Assembly: GCF_002797415.1 (NCBI RefSeq)
Contig: NZ_KZ454944.1
Coordinates: 1,139,745-1,203,744, forward strand
Origin: Bacillus alkalisoli
GTDB taxonomy: Bacteria > Bacillota > Bacilli > Bacillales > Bacillaceae_I
Reading direction: 5' to 3'
DNA: 64,000 nucleotides
This document shows, piece by piece, positions 56,069 through 64,000 of the stretch. The first letter of the stretch is position 1; each line of letters begins with the position of its first letter. The notes under the pieces were generated by a model that did not search any database, was not told the origin of the DNA, and was given only the letters and a program-made list of their open reading frames with translations. Position numbers and translations under genes: made by a program.

Positions 56069-56207
56069 TTCATTACCTTCCTAGTATAAGTGATAGAAAC
56101 TTTTTATCTAGTAATCTCCTATTTCCAATTACCTACAATTATTATACAATATCATTAACTTACTTTGTTCTACAAAATATGCAGAAATTGATATAAATGT
56201 TGTTTTT

Positions 56208-56223
56208 TGTTGATTTATCAACA
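56208..56223. promoter_or_regulatory. Palindrome between the divergent pilus operons
   Basis: TGTTGATTTATCAACA is a perfect dyad with a 2-base centre, 31 bases before pilB. It could be an operator; no protein can be assigned. Confidence 0.3.
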
Positions 56224-56253
56224 GAAGGAAAAATGTAGAAAAGGATGATCGCC

Positions 56254-57921
56254 ATGGCAGTAACTAGAAAGCGATTAGGAGACTTATTAGTCGAAGCAGG
56301 AATTATTACCGAAGAACAATTGCAAACAACACTAACTGAAAAGTCAAAGGGACAAAAAATAGGAGATGCACTTTTACAAAGAGGGCTTATCACGGAGCAA
56401 CAATTAATAGAAGTACTAGAGTTTCAATTAGGGATACCTCATGTTAGTTTGTTCCGTTATCCATTTGATGAAAAATTAGTTCATGTCATAACGAAAGAGT
56501 TTGCAAAACGTAATCTTCTTATTCCACTTAAAAAGGAAAATGAAAAACTCTATGTCGCAATGGCGGACCCAATGGACTTTTTTTCCATTGATGATTTAAG
56601 GCTTTCTACAGGATTCGAAATAGAGCCTGTCATTGCCACAAAAGATGACATAATACGCTCTATCAACAAATTCTACGATTCAACTGATTCGTTAGATGAC
56701 CTGTTAAGTGGATTCACTCCAACAGAAAAAGTAAAAGTAGAAGACGAGCGTATAACAGAAGATGATTCACCTATCGTTAAAGTCGTGAATCAAATTTTGC
56801 AAAATGCTATTCAATTAAAAGCAAGTGATATTCATATCGATCCACAAGAAACGAAAGTGTTAGTCCGTTACCGTATTGATGGTGTTTTACGTACAGAGCG
56901 TACACTTCCAAAGCATACACAAAACGTTCTGTCGGCTCGTATTAAGATTTTAGGAAATATGGACATTACTGAGCATCGTATCCCTCAAGATGGCCGTATT
57001 AAAACGAATATTGATTATCATCCAATTGATGTTCGTGTTTCAACGTTACCGACTGTTTTTGGTGAGAAAATCGTTATGCGTATTTTAGACATGAGTAGTT
57101 CGTTAAACGACATAAGTCAACTCGGTTTTCACGAAAAAAACTACGCACGATTCCTAAATTTAATTCATCAGCCGACTGGAATTGTTTTAATAACAGGTCC
57201 AACTGGTTCTGGTAAATCTTCAACACTTTATGCAGGATTAAATCATCTAAATAGTGAAGAAGTAAACATTATTACAGTAGAAGACCCTGTTGAGTATCAA
57301 TTAGAAGGTATTAATCAAATTCAAGTTAACGCTAATGTTGGGATGACGTTTGCGAAAGGACTTCGTGCGATATTACGTCAAGACCCGAACATTATTATGG
57401 TAGGGGAAATTCGTGATAGAGAAACAGCCGAAATTGCGATTCGTGCGTCACTAACAGGTCACTTAGTATTAAGTACCCTTCATACGAACGATTCTATTAG
57501 TACAGTAACTCGTTTAATTGATATGAAGGTAGAGCCGTTTTTAGTGGGTTCCTCTGTTAATGGGGTATTGGCACAACGTTTAGTACGAAAAATTTGCCGT
57601 GACTGTTTGAAATGGGAAGAACCGACGAAAAGAGAAGTGGAGATTTTCCAAAAGCGTCATCTGACAGTGGAAAAGGTTGCGAAAGGAAAAGGATGCGGAA
57701 CTTGTAATATGACGGGCTATAAAGGTCGTATTGCGATACACGAATTATTAGTCGTTAATGATGAAATGAGAAAAGCGATTGTAAACAATGAAGGTGTGTC
57801 TAAATTAAGAGAATTAGCATACAAAAATGATACAGTGTTTTTAATTGATGATGGATTAGAAAAAGTGAAGCAAGGTTTAACAACAACAGAAGAAGTACTT
57901 CGAGTAGCTTTATATGAGTAG
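56254..57921 (+). CDS. pilB: Type IV pilus extension ATPase PilB
   Basis: Hexameric ATPase that powers pilus assembly. The 555 residues start with two MshEN repeats (RLGDLLVEAGIITEEQL and KIGDALLQRGLITEQQL), a fold known to bind c-di-GMP. The motor has Walker A GPTGSGKSSTLYAGL near 318, the Asp box, Walker B IIMVGEIRDRETAEIA near 380 and the zinc motif CRDCLKW...CGTCNMTG. ATG 56254 is chosen because AAAAGGA overlaps the earlier ATG 56245. First gene of the pil operon. Confidence 0.95.
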   Translation: MAVTRKRLGDLLVEAGIITEEQLQTTLTEKSKGQKIGDALLQRGLITEQQLIEVLEFQLGIPHVSLFRYPFDEKLVHVITKEFAKRNLLIPLKKENEKLYVAMADPMDFFSIDDLRLSTGFEIEPVIATKDDIIRSINKFYDSTDSLDDLLSGFTPTEKVKVEDERITEDDSPIVKVVNQILQNAIQLKASDIHIDPQETKVLVRYRIDGVLRTERTLPKHTQNVLSARIKILGNMDITEHRIPQDGRIKTNIDYHPIDVRVSTLPTVFGEKIVMRILDMSSSLNDISQLGFHEKNYARFLNLIHQPTGIVLITGPTGSGKSSTLYAGLNHLNSEEVNIITVEDPVEYQLEGINQIQVNANVGMTFAKGLRAILRQDPNIIMVGEIRDRETAEIAIRASLTGHLVLSTLHTNDSISTVTRLIDMKVEPFLVGSSVNGVLAQRLVRKICRDCLKWEEPTKREVEIFQKRHLTVEKVAKGKGCGTCNMTGYKGRIAIHELLVVNDEMRKAIVNNEGVSKLRELAYKNDTVFLIDDGLEKVKQGLTTTEEVLRVALYE

Positions 57922-57929
57922 GTGTCGTT

Positions 57930-58970
57930 ATGATAAATAAAATACAAGAGTGGCTTCATACTGCATATGACAGAAATGCGTCTGATATCCATTTATCTGT
58001 CGGTGTTCCACCAACGTTTCGTGTGAATGGCGAATTAGTCCGATATGGCGACAGTATTCTGTTACCAGAACATACCGAATCGATTGCGAAAGAAATGATA
58101 CCAGACTTTTTATGGGGAACGTTTCAAGACAAGGGTGAGCTTGATTTTTCTTATAGTTTACCTGGATTATCGCGATTTCGTGTAAATGCCTATAAACAAA
58201 GGTCTTCGGTTGCGATGGCCATACGTATTATTCCTACAAGTGTACCGACACTTGAATCTTTACATTTGCCGCCTGTTCTTAAAAGTCTAATCGAAAAACC
58301 ACAAGGTCTTATTCTTGTTACTGGCCCAACTGGAAGTGGCAAATCTACGACACTATCTTCGATGATAGATTTTATGAATCGAACGATGAAAAAGCATATT
58401 ATCACGTTAGAAGATCCGATAGAGTATTTGCATAAACATAATTTATGTATGATCGACCAGAGAGAAGTAGGTTTTGATACAAAGTCATTTGCTAACGGCT
58501 TAAGAGCATCGCTCAGGCAAGATCCAGATGTTATTTTAGTTGGAGAAATGCGTGATTTAGAGACGATTCAAACGGCTATTACGGCAGCGGAGACAGGGCA
58601 TTTAGTATTAGGAACACTTCATACAACAAATGCTCCATCAACCATTGATCGAATTATTGACGTATTTCCGCCGCAGCAACAACCACAAATACGTATTCAG
58701 TTGGCGAATGTCCTAGTATCGGTCATTTCGCAAAGACTTTTCCCTACGATGGACAGAATGGGTAGAAAAGTAGCGACAGAAATATTAGTGAACAATGCAG
58801 CAGTTGGTAATTTAATACGGAATGAAAAAATTCATCAAATTAAAAATGTCATGCAGACGAGTCGTGCCCAAGGAATGCATACGTTAGAGATGAGTATTAA
58901 AGAACTAGTAGACTTAGGGCACGTATCAAAATATAGCGTAGAAAGCTTTATGCAGGAGTCGATGACGTAA
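57930..58970 (+). CDS. pilT: Type IV pilus retraction ATPase PilT
   Basis: A 346-residue hexameric ATPase that depolymerises pili and drives twitching. Motifs: ASDIHLSVGVPPTFRVNGEL at the start, Walker A GPTGSGKSTTLSSMID near 130, Walker B VILVGEMRDLETIQTAITAAETGHLV near 200. The PilT-specific AIRNLIRE motif is present in altered form as AVGNLIRNEK near 290. Starts 8 bases after pilB. Confidence 0.95.
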   Translation: MINKIQEWLHTAYDRNASDIHLSVGVPPTFRVNGELVRYGDSILLPEHTESIAKEMIPDFLWGTFQDKGELDFSYSLPGLSRFRVNAYKQRSSVAMAIRIIPTSVPTLESLHLPPVLKSLIEKPQGLILVTGPTGSGKSTTLSSMIDFMNRTMKKHIITLEDPIEYLHKHNLCMIDQREVGFDTKSFANGLRASLRQDPDVILVGEMRDLETIQTAITAAETGHLVLGTLHTTNAPSTIDRIIDVFPPQQQPQIRIQLANVLVSVISQRLFPTMDRMGRKVATEILVNNAAVGNLIRNEKIHQIKNVMQTSRAQGMHTLEMSIKELVDLGHVSKYSVESFMQESMT

Positions 58971-60178
58971 TGCCAAGGTTTAAATATACAGGTAGAGACA
59001 ATAAAGGCAAAAACGAAGGAACGATTACAAGTAAATCTAGACGTGAAGCCATCGTTCAATTAAAAGAAAATGGTGTAAAAGTAATTTCAATGGAAGAAGT
59101 GGCAGAATCTTTTTTAACAAAAGATATAACGATCGGTAATCCGGTTAAACTACAAGATTTTGTCGTTTATTTACGACAATTTTCAACATTGATTCGAGCT
59201 GGTGTAACCGTTGTCGAATCGACGAAAATTTTAGCTAATCAGACAGAGAGTAAGCATTTACAACGCGTGCTTTTTGAAGTAGAAGAAGACCTTCGCCAAG
59301 GAAATGCGTTGTCTGAATCAACAAGTAAACACCCAAAAGTTTTTACTCCGATGTTTGTTAACATGATTCGGGCTGGTGAAGCAAGTGGTACGTTAGATGA
59401 CACGTTGGACAGGCTCGCAACACAGTTTGAGAAACAACATGAAACAAAACAAAAAATCGTATCAGCCTTAATGTATCCAGCAGTATTAAGTTTAGTAGCC
59501 GTTGGGGTAATTATCTTTTTATTAGTTGGAGTTGTACCGACATTTGTTAGCATGTTCTCTGATTTTGGAGCAGACCTGCCAATTATCACAAAGCTAGTAC
59601 TTGGAGCAAGTGAATGGATGCAGAGCTTTTGGTGGTTCATTATTATCTTGTTTATTGGAGCAGTTGTTGGAATTTCCGTTGTTAGGTCTAAAGCAGAAAC
59701 AAAGTATTACTTAGATTATTTTTTACTTCGTATGCCAATATTTGGCCCGTTGCTAAAAAAAGCTGCCATTGCACGTCTTACACGAACATTAAGCTCTTTA
59801 TTTGCTAGTTCTGTTCCTATACTACCTGCTCTCGGAATGGTAGAAAAAATAGTAGAAAACGAAGTGATTTCTAGGGTACTAGCACAAGCGAAAAAATCGC
59901 TTGAAAAAGGGGAATCTTTAGCAGAGCCAATGAAGGATCATTGGGCGTTTCCGCCACTCGTAACACAGATGATTTCCATTGGAGAAAGTACCGGTTCGTT
60001 AGATACGATGCTAGAGAAAATTGCGGAGTTTTATGAGAAGGAAGTAGACGCTGCAACCGACCGGCTAAAAAGTCTCATAGAGCCACTCATGATTGTTGTG
60101 CTAGCTGTTATAGTCGGGACTATTGTCACGGCGATTATGGTGCCAATGTTCGACATTTTTAACCATATTCAACCATAG
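58970..60178 (+). CDS. pilC: Type IV pilus platform protein PilC
   Basis: A 402-residue inner-membrane protein with two GspF domains (about 70-195 and 270-395) and three transmembrane helices; it anchors the ATPases and passes pilin to the growing fibre. Family motifs include FVYLRQFSTLIRAGVTV, MIRAGEASGTLDDTLDRLA and MISIGESTGSLDTMLEKIA. Its ATG overlaps the pilT stop (TAATG). Confidence 0.95.
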   Translation: MPRFKYTGRDNKGKNEGTITSKSRREAIVQLKENGVKVISMEEVAESFLTKDITIGNPVKLQDFVVYLRQFSTLIRAGVTVVESTKILANQTESKHLQRVLFEVEEDLRQGNALSESTSKHPKVFTPMFVNMIRAGEASGTLDDTLDRLATQFEKQHETKQKIVSALMYPAVLSLVAVGVIIFLLVGVVPTFVSMFSDFGADLPIITKLVLGASEWMQSFWWFIIILFIGAVVGISVVRSKAETKYYLDYFLLRMPIFGPLLKKAAIARLTRTLSSLFASSVPILPALGMVEKIVENEVISRVLAQAKKSLEKGESLAEPMKDHWAFPPLVTQMISIGESTGSLDTMLEKIAEFYEKEVDAATDRLKSLIEPLMIVVLAVIVGTIVTAIMVPMFDIFNHIQP

Positions 60179-60285
60179 GTTTCTAGCAAAATATGTATTG
60201 TGCTTTTATTTGTAGTATAATAGAATTAATCTTGTAAACGGTTGTAGATTTTTATCAAATATTAGAAAAAAATGGAGGAAATAAA

Positions 60286-60723
60286 ATGCTAAAAAAATGT
60301 CGTAACATTTTACGCAACGAAAAAGGTTTAACACTTATCGAATTACTAGCAGTTGTAGTTATTCTTGGGATTATTGCAGCTATTGCTATTCCGAGTATTG
60401 GGAATATCATTGATAATTCAAGAAAAGATGCTCATGTTGCAAATGCACAAATGGTTATTAATTCTGCAAGATTAGCAGCTTTAGATAATACAGCATATGT
60501 TAATGGTACTATCCAAATTGGAACACTTATTTCAGGAAACTATCTAGAGCAAATCGAAGATCCAGATGGAGGAACATATACTAGTGGTTCAGTTACTTTA
60601 GCTGAAGGGAAAGTAACAAGCGTAACTCTAGTAGGAGCTAAACGTACTATTTCGGCAGCTGCAGGTGATAATGGTGGGAATTTAATAATCAATAGAGACA
60701 GTATTACTTCAACAACTCCATAA
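60286..60723 (+). CDS. Major type IV pilin (pre-pilin)
   Basis: A 145-residue pilin. The leader of 14 residues ends NEKG, cleavage is before LTLIELLAVVVILGIIAAIA with Glu at +5. The mature head of about 130 residues has no cysteine, so no disulfide-bounded D-region, and is rich in glycine and serine, more like Gram-positive pseudopilins. The ATG follows AATGGAGG. A TATAAT at 60216 in the 107-base gap before it may give extra transcription of this abundant subunit. Confidence 0.93.
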   Translation: MLKKCRNILRNEKGLTLIELLAVVVILGIIAAIAIPSIGNIIDNSRKDAHVANAQMVINSARLAALDNTAYVNGTIQIGTLISGNYLEQIEDPDGGTYTSGSVTLAEGKVTSVTLVGAKRTISAAAGDNGGNLIINRDSITSTTP

Positions 60724-60729
60724 ATATAG

Positions 60730-61476
60730 ATGGAAGTCTTAATTCTTTTTATGTATGCTTTGCTCCTGGGCTCTTTCTACAACGTAGTCGGACTACGCAT
60801 TCCGAAGGGCATGAGCATTGTAACACCAAGGTCACATTGTACAAGCTGTAAAACAACACTGACGGGAATTGACTTAATTCCCGTTCTTTCCTATCTATTT
60901 TCAAAAGGGAAATGTAGGTACTGTAGTACTAATGTTTCTCCCATTTATCCGTTCTTTGAATTACTAACTGCCATACTATTCGTACTTGCTCCGATATTTA
61001 TGGGGTGGAGTTACGAATTAATTTTTGTTTGGACATACCTTTCCATGTTAATCATCATTACGATTACAGACATTCACTATATGATTATTCCAAACAAAAT
61101 ATTATTATTTTTCTTCTCGCTGTTTGTTATTCAAAGTCTCTTCTTAAACATTTTACCGTTGCATGAACAGTTGATAGGCTTAGCCGTTGGTTTCCTACTT
61201 CCATTTCTCATTGCCGTCGTTTCAAAAGGTGGAATGGGTGGCGGAGATGTAAAACTACTAGCGGTAATCGGTTTTGTTGTCGGATGGCAACAGCTTTTAC
61301 TTATCTTTTTCTTATCATCCTTAATCGGCACAATTATTGCCTTAATAGGAATGAAACTAGGAAAAGTACAAAAAGGCAAACCATTCCCATTCGGCCCATT
61401 CATCGCCATCAGCGCCGTAATCACCCTATTCTTCGGCGAAAACCTACTAAACTGGTACATCACACTATTAACCTAA
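60730..61476 (+). CDS. pilD: Prepilin peptidase
   Basis: A 248-residue membrane aspartyl protease that cleaves pilin leaders and methylates the new N-terminus. It has the N-terminal zinc site CTSCKTTLTG...CRYCSTNV, about seven transmembrane segments, and the catalytic aspartates in TDIHYMIIPNK and GMGGGDVKLLAVIG. Only 6 bases separate it from the pilin stop and the ribosome binding site is poor, so coupling is likely. It corresponds to comC in B. subtilis. Confidence 0.95.
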   Translation: MEVLILFMYALLLGSFYNVVGLRIPKGMSIVTPRSHCTSCKTTLTGIDLIPVLSYLFSKGKCRYCSTNVSPIYPFFELLTAILFVLAPIFMGWSYELIFVWTYLSMLIIITITDIHYMIIPNKILLFFFSLFVIQSLFLNILPLHEQLIGLAVGFLLPFLIAVVSKGGMGGGDVKLLAVIGFVVGWQQLLLIFFLSSLIGTIIALIGMKLGKVQKGKPFPFGPFIAISAVITLFFGENLLNWYITLLT

Positions 61477-61513
61477 AAAGGTAGTAATCCACTTAACCGA
61501 TTACTACCTTTCC
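61477..61513 (+). terminator. Hairpin after pilD
   Basis: AAAGGTAGTAATC and GATTACTACCTTT form a perfect 13-bp stem with a 9-base loop, but only a short T-run follows, so termination may be partial. Confidence 0.65.
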
Positions 61514-61648
61514 ATATGAAATACAACATAAAAACATTATTGAAATTTGCTAATATCTCTTTACTGAGTGGTCTTATTACTTTGATTTGTATATTAATAA
61601 ATTTCAACAATGTTTTAGTATTACTTGTATTGTGCTATTACTATCCAT

Positions 61649-61778
61649 TGATGTTCACTGCAGGTGCGAGACTCCTGCGGGAACACAGGGACATGGAAGA
61701 CCCCACAGGCGCCGTGCGCCGAGGTGGCTCCCGGCCCGCCCGCGGAAAGCGAAGGCTATCGCGGAAATCAACAGCGGT
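61649..61778. repeat. GC-rich palindromic intergenic repeat, copy in the pil operon
   Basis: Contains GCGAGACTCCTGCGGG, GACCCCACAGGCGCC, CGCCGAGGTGGC and CCCGCGGAAAGCGAA, the interior of the elements at 2.7 and 29.7 kb; outer arms TTGAT/ATCAA are degenerate. It lies between pilD and pilM and is in frame with pilM upstream, so an ORF call there is artificially extended. Confidence 0.85.
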
Positions 61779-61818
61779 TTATAACAGTCCAAAAATAAAA
61801 AGCAAGGGGCTTACAATA

Positions 61819-62799
61819 ATGGAAATTTCCCTTTTTCAATCCAATAAAAACATCATCAATTTAATAATAAAAGACCACGTCATCCGTCTAATCGAACTTA
61901 AAAGCACCGCCCCATTAACCGTCAAACGATTAGAAGAACGCTTCCTACCACTAAACATAATAAAAGACGGAAAAATCGTCGATGCTACAAAACTAAAACA
62001 AATCATTAATGAACTCGTAAAAAAATGGGGACTAAAAAACAAACAAATACGCTTTACCGTACCAGATGCATATGTCATTACAAGAAAAGTGTCGATACCG
62101 TCCACTGTCCTTGACGACGAAATCGTAGGTCACCTTTATTTAGAATTAGGTGCGAGCATCCACTTACCATTCGATGACCCCGTTTTTGATGTTCACATCT
62201 TAAGTAGAGACGAAGAAAAAACAGAAGTAATCCTTTTTGCATCTCCAGAAGATATGGTAATGGAATACGCTAGCTTACTAGAAGAAAATAAAATGGTGCC
62301 AATAGCAGCAGATATTTCTCCATTATGTTTATACCGTTTTTACCACCATTTCGGAAATGTAAATGAAGGAGACAATCTTTTATTTATACAGTTTGACTTA
62401 AGTAGTATTACACTAAGCATCTTTAAAGATAACGTCCCGCTGTTTGTAAGAACAGTAAACTTAACGCAAGAAACAAAAGTGTGGGAAGTAACCCGTACGA
62501 ATAGTTCAATAGAATGGACGGGAGATATCGTCCAATTCAATGTGTTTTTAGAAGATTTTATTACAGAAATACAACGAGTAATGAATTTCTTCCGCTATTC
62601 ATTAAACCAAGGCGATCAAGAAGTGAATAAGTTAGTATTATTTGGTGATCATCCTAATCTGCCACTTGTTGAAAGTAAATTAACCGAGAGAATCAATGCA
62701 ACCATTTCAACTGTAGAAAATGAAGTGAAAACACAAGACCAAGAAGTAGTTGATGCACGGTATTATTACGGGCTTGGACTAGCGTTAAAAGAGGTGTAA
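61819..62799 (+). CDS. pilM: Type IV pilus assembly protein PilM
   Basis: A 326-residue actin-like cytoplasmic ATPase-fold protein that links PilN and the motor. Visible features: ISLFQSNKNIINLIIKDHVI at the start, SIPSTVLDDEIVGHLYLELG, IQFDLSSITLSIF and the C-terminal LFGDHPNLPLVESKL. I place the start at ATG 61819, after AAGGGGC. The frame is open 101 codons further upstream, but that part translates the repeat element and is not conserved-looking. Confidence 0.9.
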   Translation: MEISLFQSNKNIINLIIKDHVIRLIELKSTAPLTVKRLEERFLPLNIIKDGKIVDATKLKQIINELVKKWGLKNKQIRFTVPDAYVITRKVSIPSTVLDDEIVGHLYLELGASIHLPFDDPVFDVHILSRDEEKTEVILFASPEDMVMEYASLLEENKMVPIAADISPLCLYRFYHHFGNVNEGDNLLFIQFDLSSITLSIFKDNVPLFVRTVNLTQETKVWEVTRTNSSIEWTGDIVQFNVFLEDFITEIQRVMNFFRYSLNQGDQEVNKLVLFGDHPNLPLVESKLTERINATISTVENEVKTQDQEVVDARYYYGLGLALKEV

Positions 62800-62801
62800 T
62801 A

Positions 62802-63356
62802 ATGTTAGTAGATATTAATTTATTACCAAAAAAACAAGCACGTGATATTACGATGCCAGCTGTATTAGGTATTAGTATATTCTTTATCTTATTTACTGTC
62901 GTTGCTTTACTTGCGATGAATTATTTTGTTCAGAAAGAATTAAACAAATCCCAAGTAACGCTCGATCAAGCTGTTCAGCTTCGAATTGTAATGGAAGAAG
63001 CGGCGAAGGGACCACAAGCAACGTCTTCGGTCATTCAACTACAGCAATCTATTGATTGGGCAGAAAGTCAATCTCAAGATGTGGTGCCGATACTGAATCA
63101 TATAGTAGGATTATTACCAGCATCAGGATATATAGATAATTTTTTATACACCCTGGATGGGGCTATTAGTGTTACAGTGAAATTCGATAACCAAAGAGAT
63201 GCGGCATACTACTTACATCATTTAACTTTATCACCATTCGTTCAAGAAGCTACGTTGTCTAGTATATCTAGTAGTGATGAAGGAACTACTGGACAATATA
63301 CAATCAACTTAAATAAGGCATATTTAAAAGGCGAGCAAGAGCGAGGTGATAGATAA
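62802..63356 (+). CDS. pilN: Type IV pilus assembly protein PilN
   Basis: A 184-residue single-pass protein: the conserved start VDINLLPKKQ that binds PilM, a transmembrane helix at about residues 22-44, a coiled-coil, and a small ferredoxin-like periplasmic-side domain (PILNHIVGLLPASGYIDNF onward). Two bases after pilM; its stop overlaps pilO (TAATG). Confidence 0.92.
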   Translation: MLVDINLLPKKQARDITMPAVLGISIFFILFTVVALLAMNYFVQKELNKSQVTLDQAVQLRIVMEEAAKGPQATSSVIQLQQSIDWAESQSQDVVPILNHIVGLLPASGYIDNFLYTLDGAISVTVKFDNQRDAAYYLHHLTLSPFVQEATLSSISSSDEGTTGQYTINLNKAYLKGEQERGDR

Positions 63357-64000
63357 TGGTAGTGAACTTAAAGAGTAAGCATTACGCAATCTTCATTGCC
63401 TCAGTCCTTGTATCTATATTATCAATTGTTTATTTTTACTACACGGTCTATTCAGCCAATCAACTTGAATTGAACCGAATAAAGCAAAATATAACGATGG
63501 AAAACCAGTTAATAGAAATACTAGAAAGTGATAGAAACAGTGAAACACCAACAGACGGTAGCTCAACCGACCTTCAAAGAAAGTTACCGGTCGCTCCATA
63601 TGTAGAACAATTTGTTCTGCAAGTAGAAGAGGTGGCTAAAAATTCACAAGCAAACGTAACGAACTTACTATTTTCTAGCTCGATACCAACAGAAACAACT
63701 TTAGAAGAATATATGGAATATAGAGAAGATATGGATGAAGAAGAGAATACGGAAATGTCAGAAACAACTAATACAGCAATAGCGATGCCTAATGGTATTG
63801 AAAAGTTAACTGTTAACCTCTTAGTAGAAGTAAACAACTATAGTAGTTTGAAAAGGTTTTTAGAATTGCTAGAAGGATCTACAAGAATTACACAAATTGA
63901 AACAGTATCATTTTCAGGTAATGCGGAATCGTTATCCTTTACCATTACCGCATCAACTTATTATCACCCACATCTTACGGATTTGATGGACGAGTTACCA
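63356..64000 (+). CDS. pilO: Type IV pilus assembly protein PilO, 5' part
   Basis: Starts at ATG 63356 inside the pilN stop and stays open to the right edge (215 codons). It has a short cytoplasmic start MVVNLKSKHY, a transmembrane helix at residues 10-30, a coiled-coil with charged residues and an extracytoplasmic domain (VEQFVLQVEEVAKNSQANV; LTVNLLVEVNNYSSLKRFLE). PilO pairs with PilN in the alignment subcomplex. The C-terminus lies outside the window. Confidence 0.88.
   Translation, partial: MVVNLKSKHYAIFIASVLVSILSIVYFYYTVYSANQLELNRIKQNITMENQLIEILESDRNSETPTDGSSTDLQRKLPVAPYVEQFVLQVEEVAKNSQANVTNLLFSSSIPTETTLEEYMEYREDMDEEENTEMSETTNTAIAMPNGIEKLTVNLLVEVNNYSSLKRFLELLEGSTRITQIETVSFSGNAESLSFTITASTYYHPHLTDLMDELP

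Overview
The window is about 38% G+C by eye and reads as the chromosome of an endospore-forming Bacillaceae bacterium. The main evidence is gene order: trxA, uvrC, lysC, yslB, sdhCAB, ysmA, gerE, ysmB, racE, gerM, rph, rdgB, ysnB, tRNA-Arg, ysoA, tig, clpX, lonB, lonA, ysxC, hemAXCDBL, spoVID, ysxE, valS and folC follow the Bacillus subtilis order closely. Sporulation genes (gerE, gerM, lonB, spoVID, ysxE) and sites resembling sigma-F, sigma-E, sigma-K and sigma-D promoters agree with that. I cannot fix the species; the ancestral block is interrupted by lineage-specific insertions.

Layout. 0-2.1 kb: end of an iron(III) ABC permease gene and its ATPase gene, the latter behind a promoter with a Fur box. 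2.3-7.4 kb: trxA, uvrC, lysC under a lysine riboswitch, then a 52-bp tandem-repeat array and yslB. 7.5-16.6 kb: succinate dehydrogenase, a thioesterase, gerE, a MarR regulator, glutamate racemase, gerM, RNase PH, XTP pyrophosphatase and a phosphodiesterase. 16.7-26.7 kb: tRNA-Arg, ysoA, trigger factor, ClpX, LonB, LonA and the GTPase YsxC, a protein-quality-control block. 26.9-30.4 kb: an inserted polar amino-acid ABC transporter and a small membrane protein. 30.9-37.1 kb: the hemAXCDBL tetrapyrrole operon. 37.6-41.6 kb: spoVID, ysxE, then hemAT and a small membrane protein on the minus strand. 41.8-44.9 kb: T-box-controlled valS. 45.1-50.8 kb: a compact minus-strand operon of five genes between valS and folC. 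50.9-64 kb: folC, a diguanylate cyclase, three divergent minor pilin genes, and a type IV pilus operon (pilB, pilT, pilC, pilin, pilD, pilM, pilN, start of pilO) running off the right edge.

How the genes work together. The pilus block looks complete for assembly, retraction, pre-pilin processing and the inner-membrane platform. Its PilB has an MshEN-type N-terminus, a fold known to bind c-di-GMP, and a diguanylate cyclase gene lies beside the pilus genes. The five-gene operon at 45.1-50.8 kb encodes a FolC-like Mur ligase, two RimK-like ATP-grasp ligases, an N-formylglutamate-amidohydrolase-like hydrolase and a membrane-anchored protein with repeated beta-barrel-like modules. Overlapping stop and start codons tie it together. 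It looks like a dedicated amide-bond-forming pathway of unknown product and is my main candidate for an undescribed system.

The intergenic DNA is unusually rich in repeats: tandem arrays with 52-, 21- and 51-bp periods, GC-rich palindromic elements of about 122 bp, CCACTAA-type inverted repeats, and an AT-rich leader element that recurs upstream of lonA, an ABC permease gene, hemA and (as a fragment) the small membrane-protein gene, each time pointing in the direction of the downstream gene.
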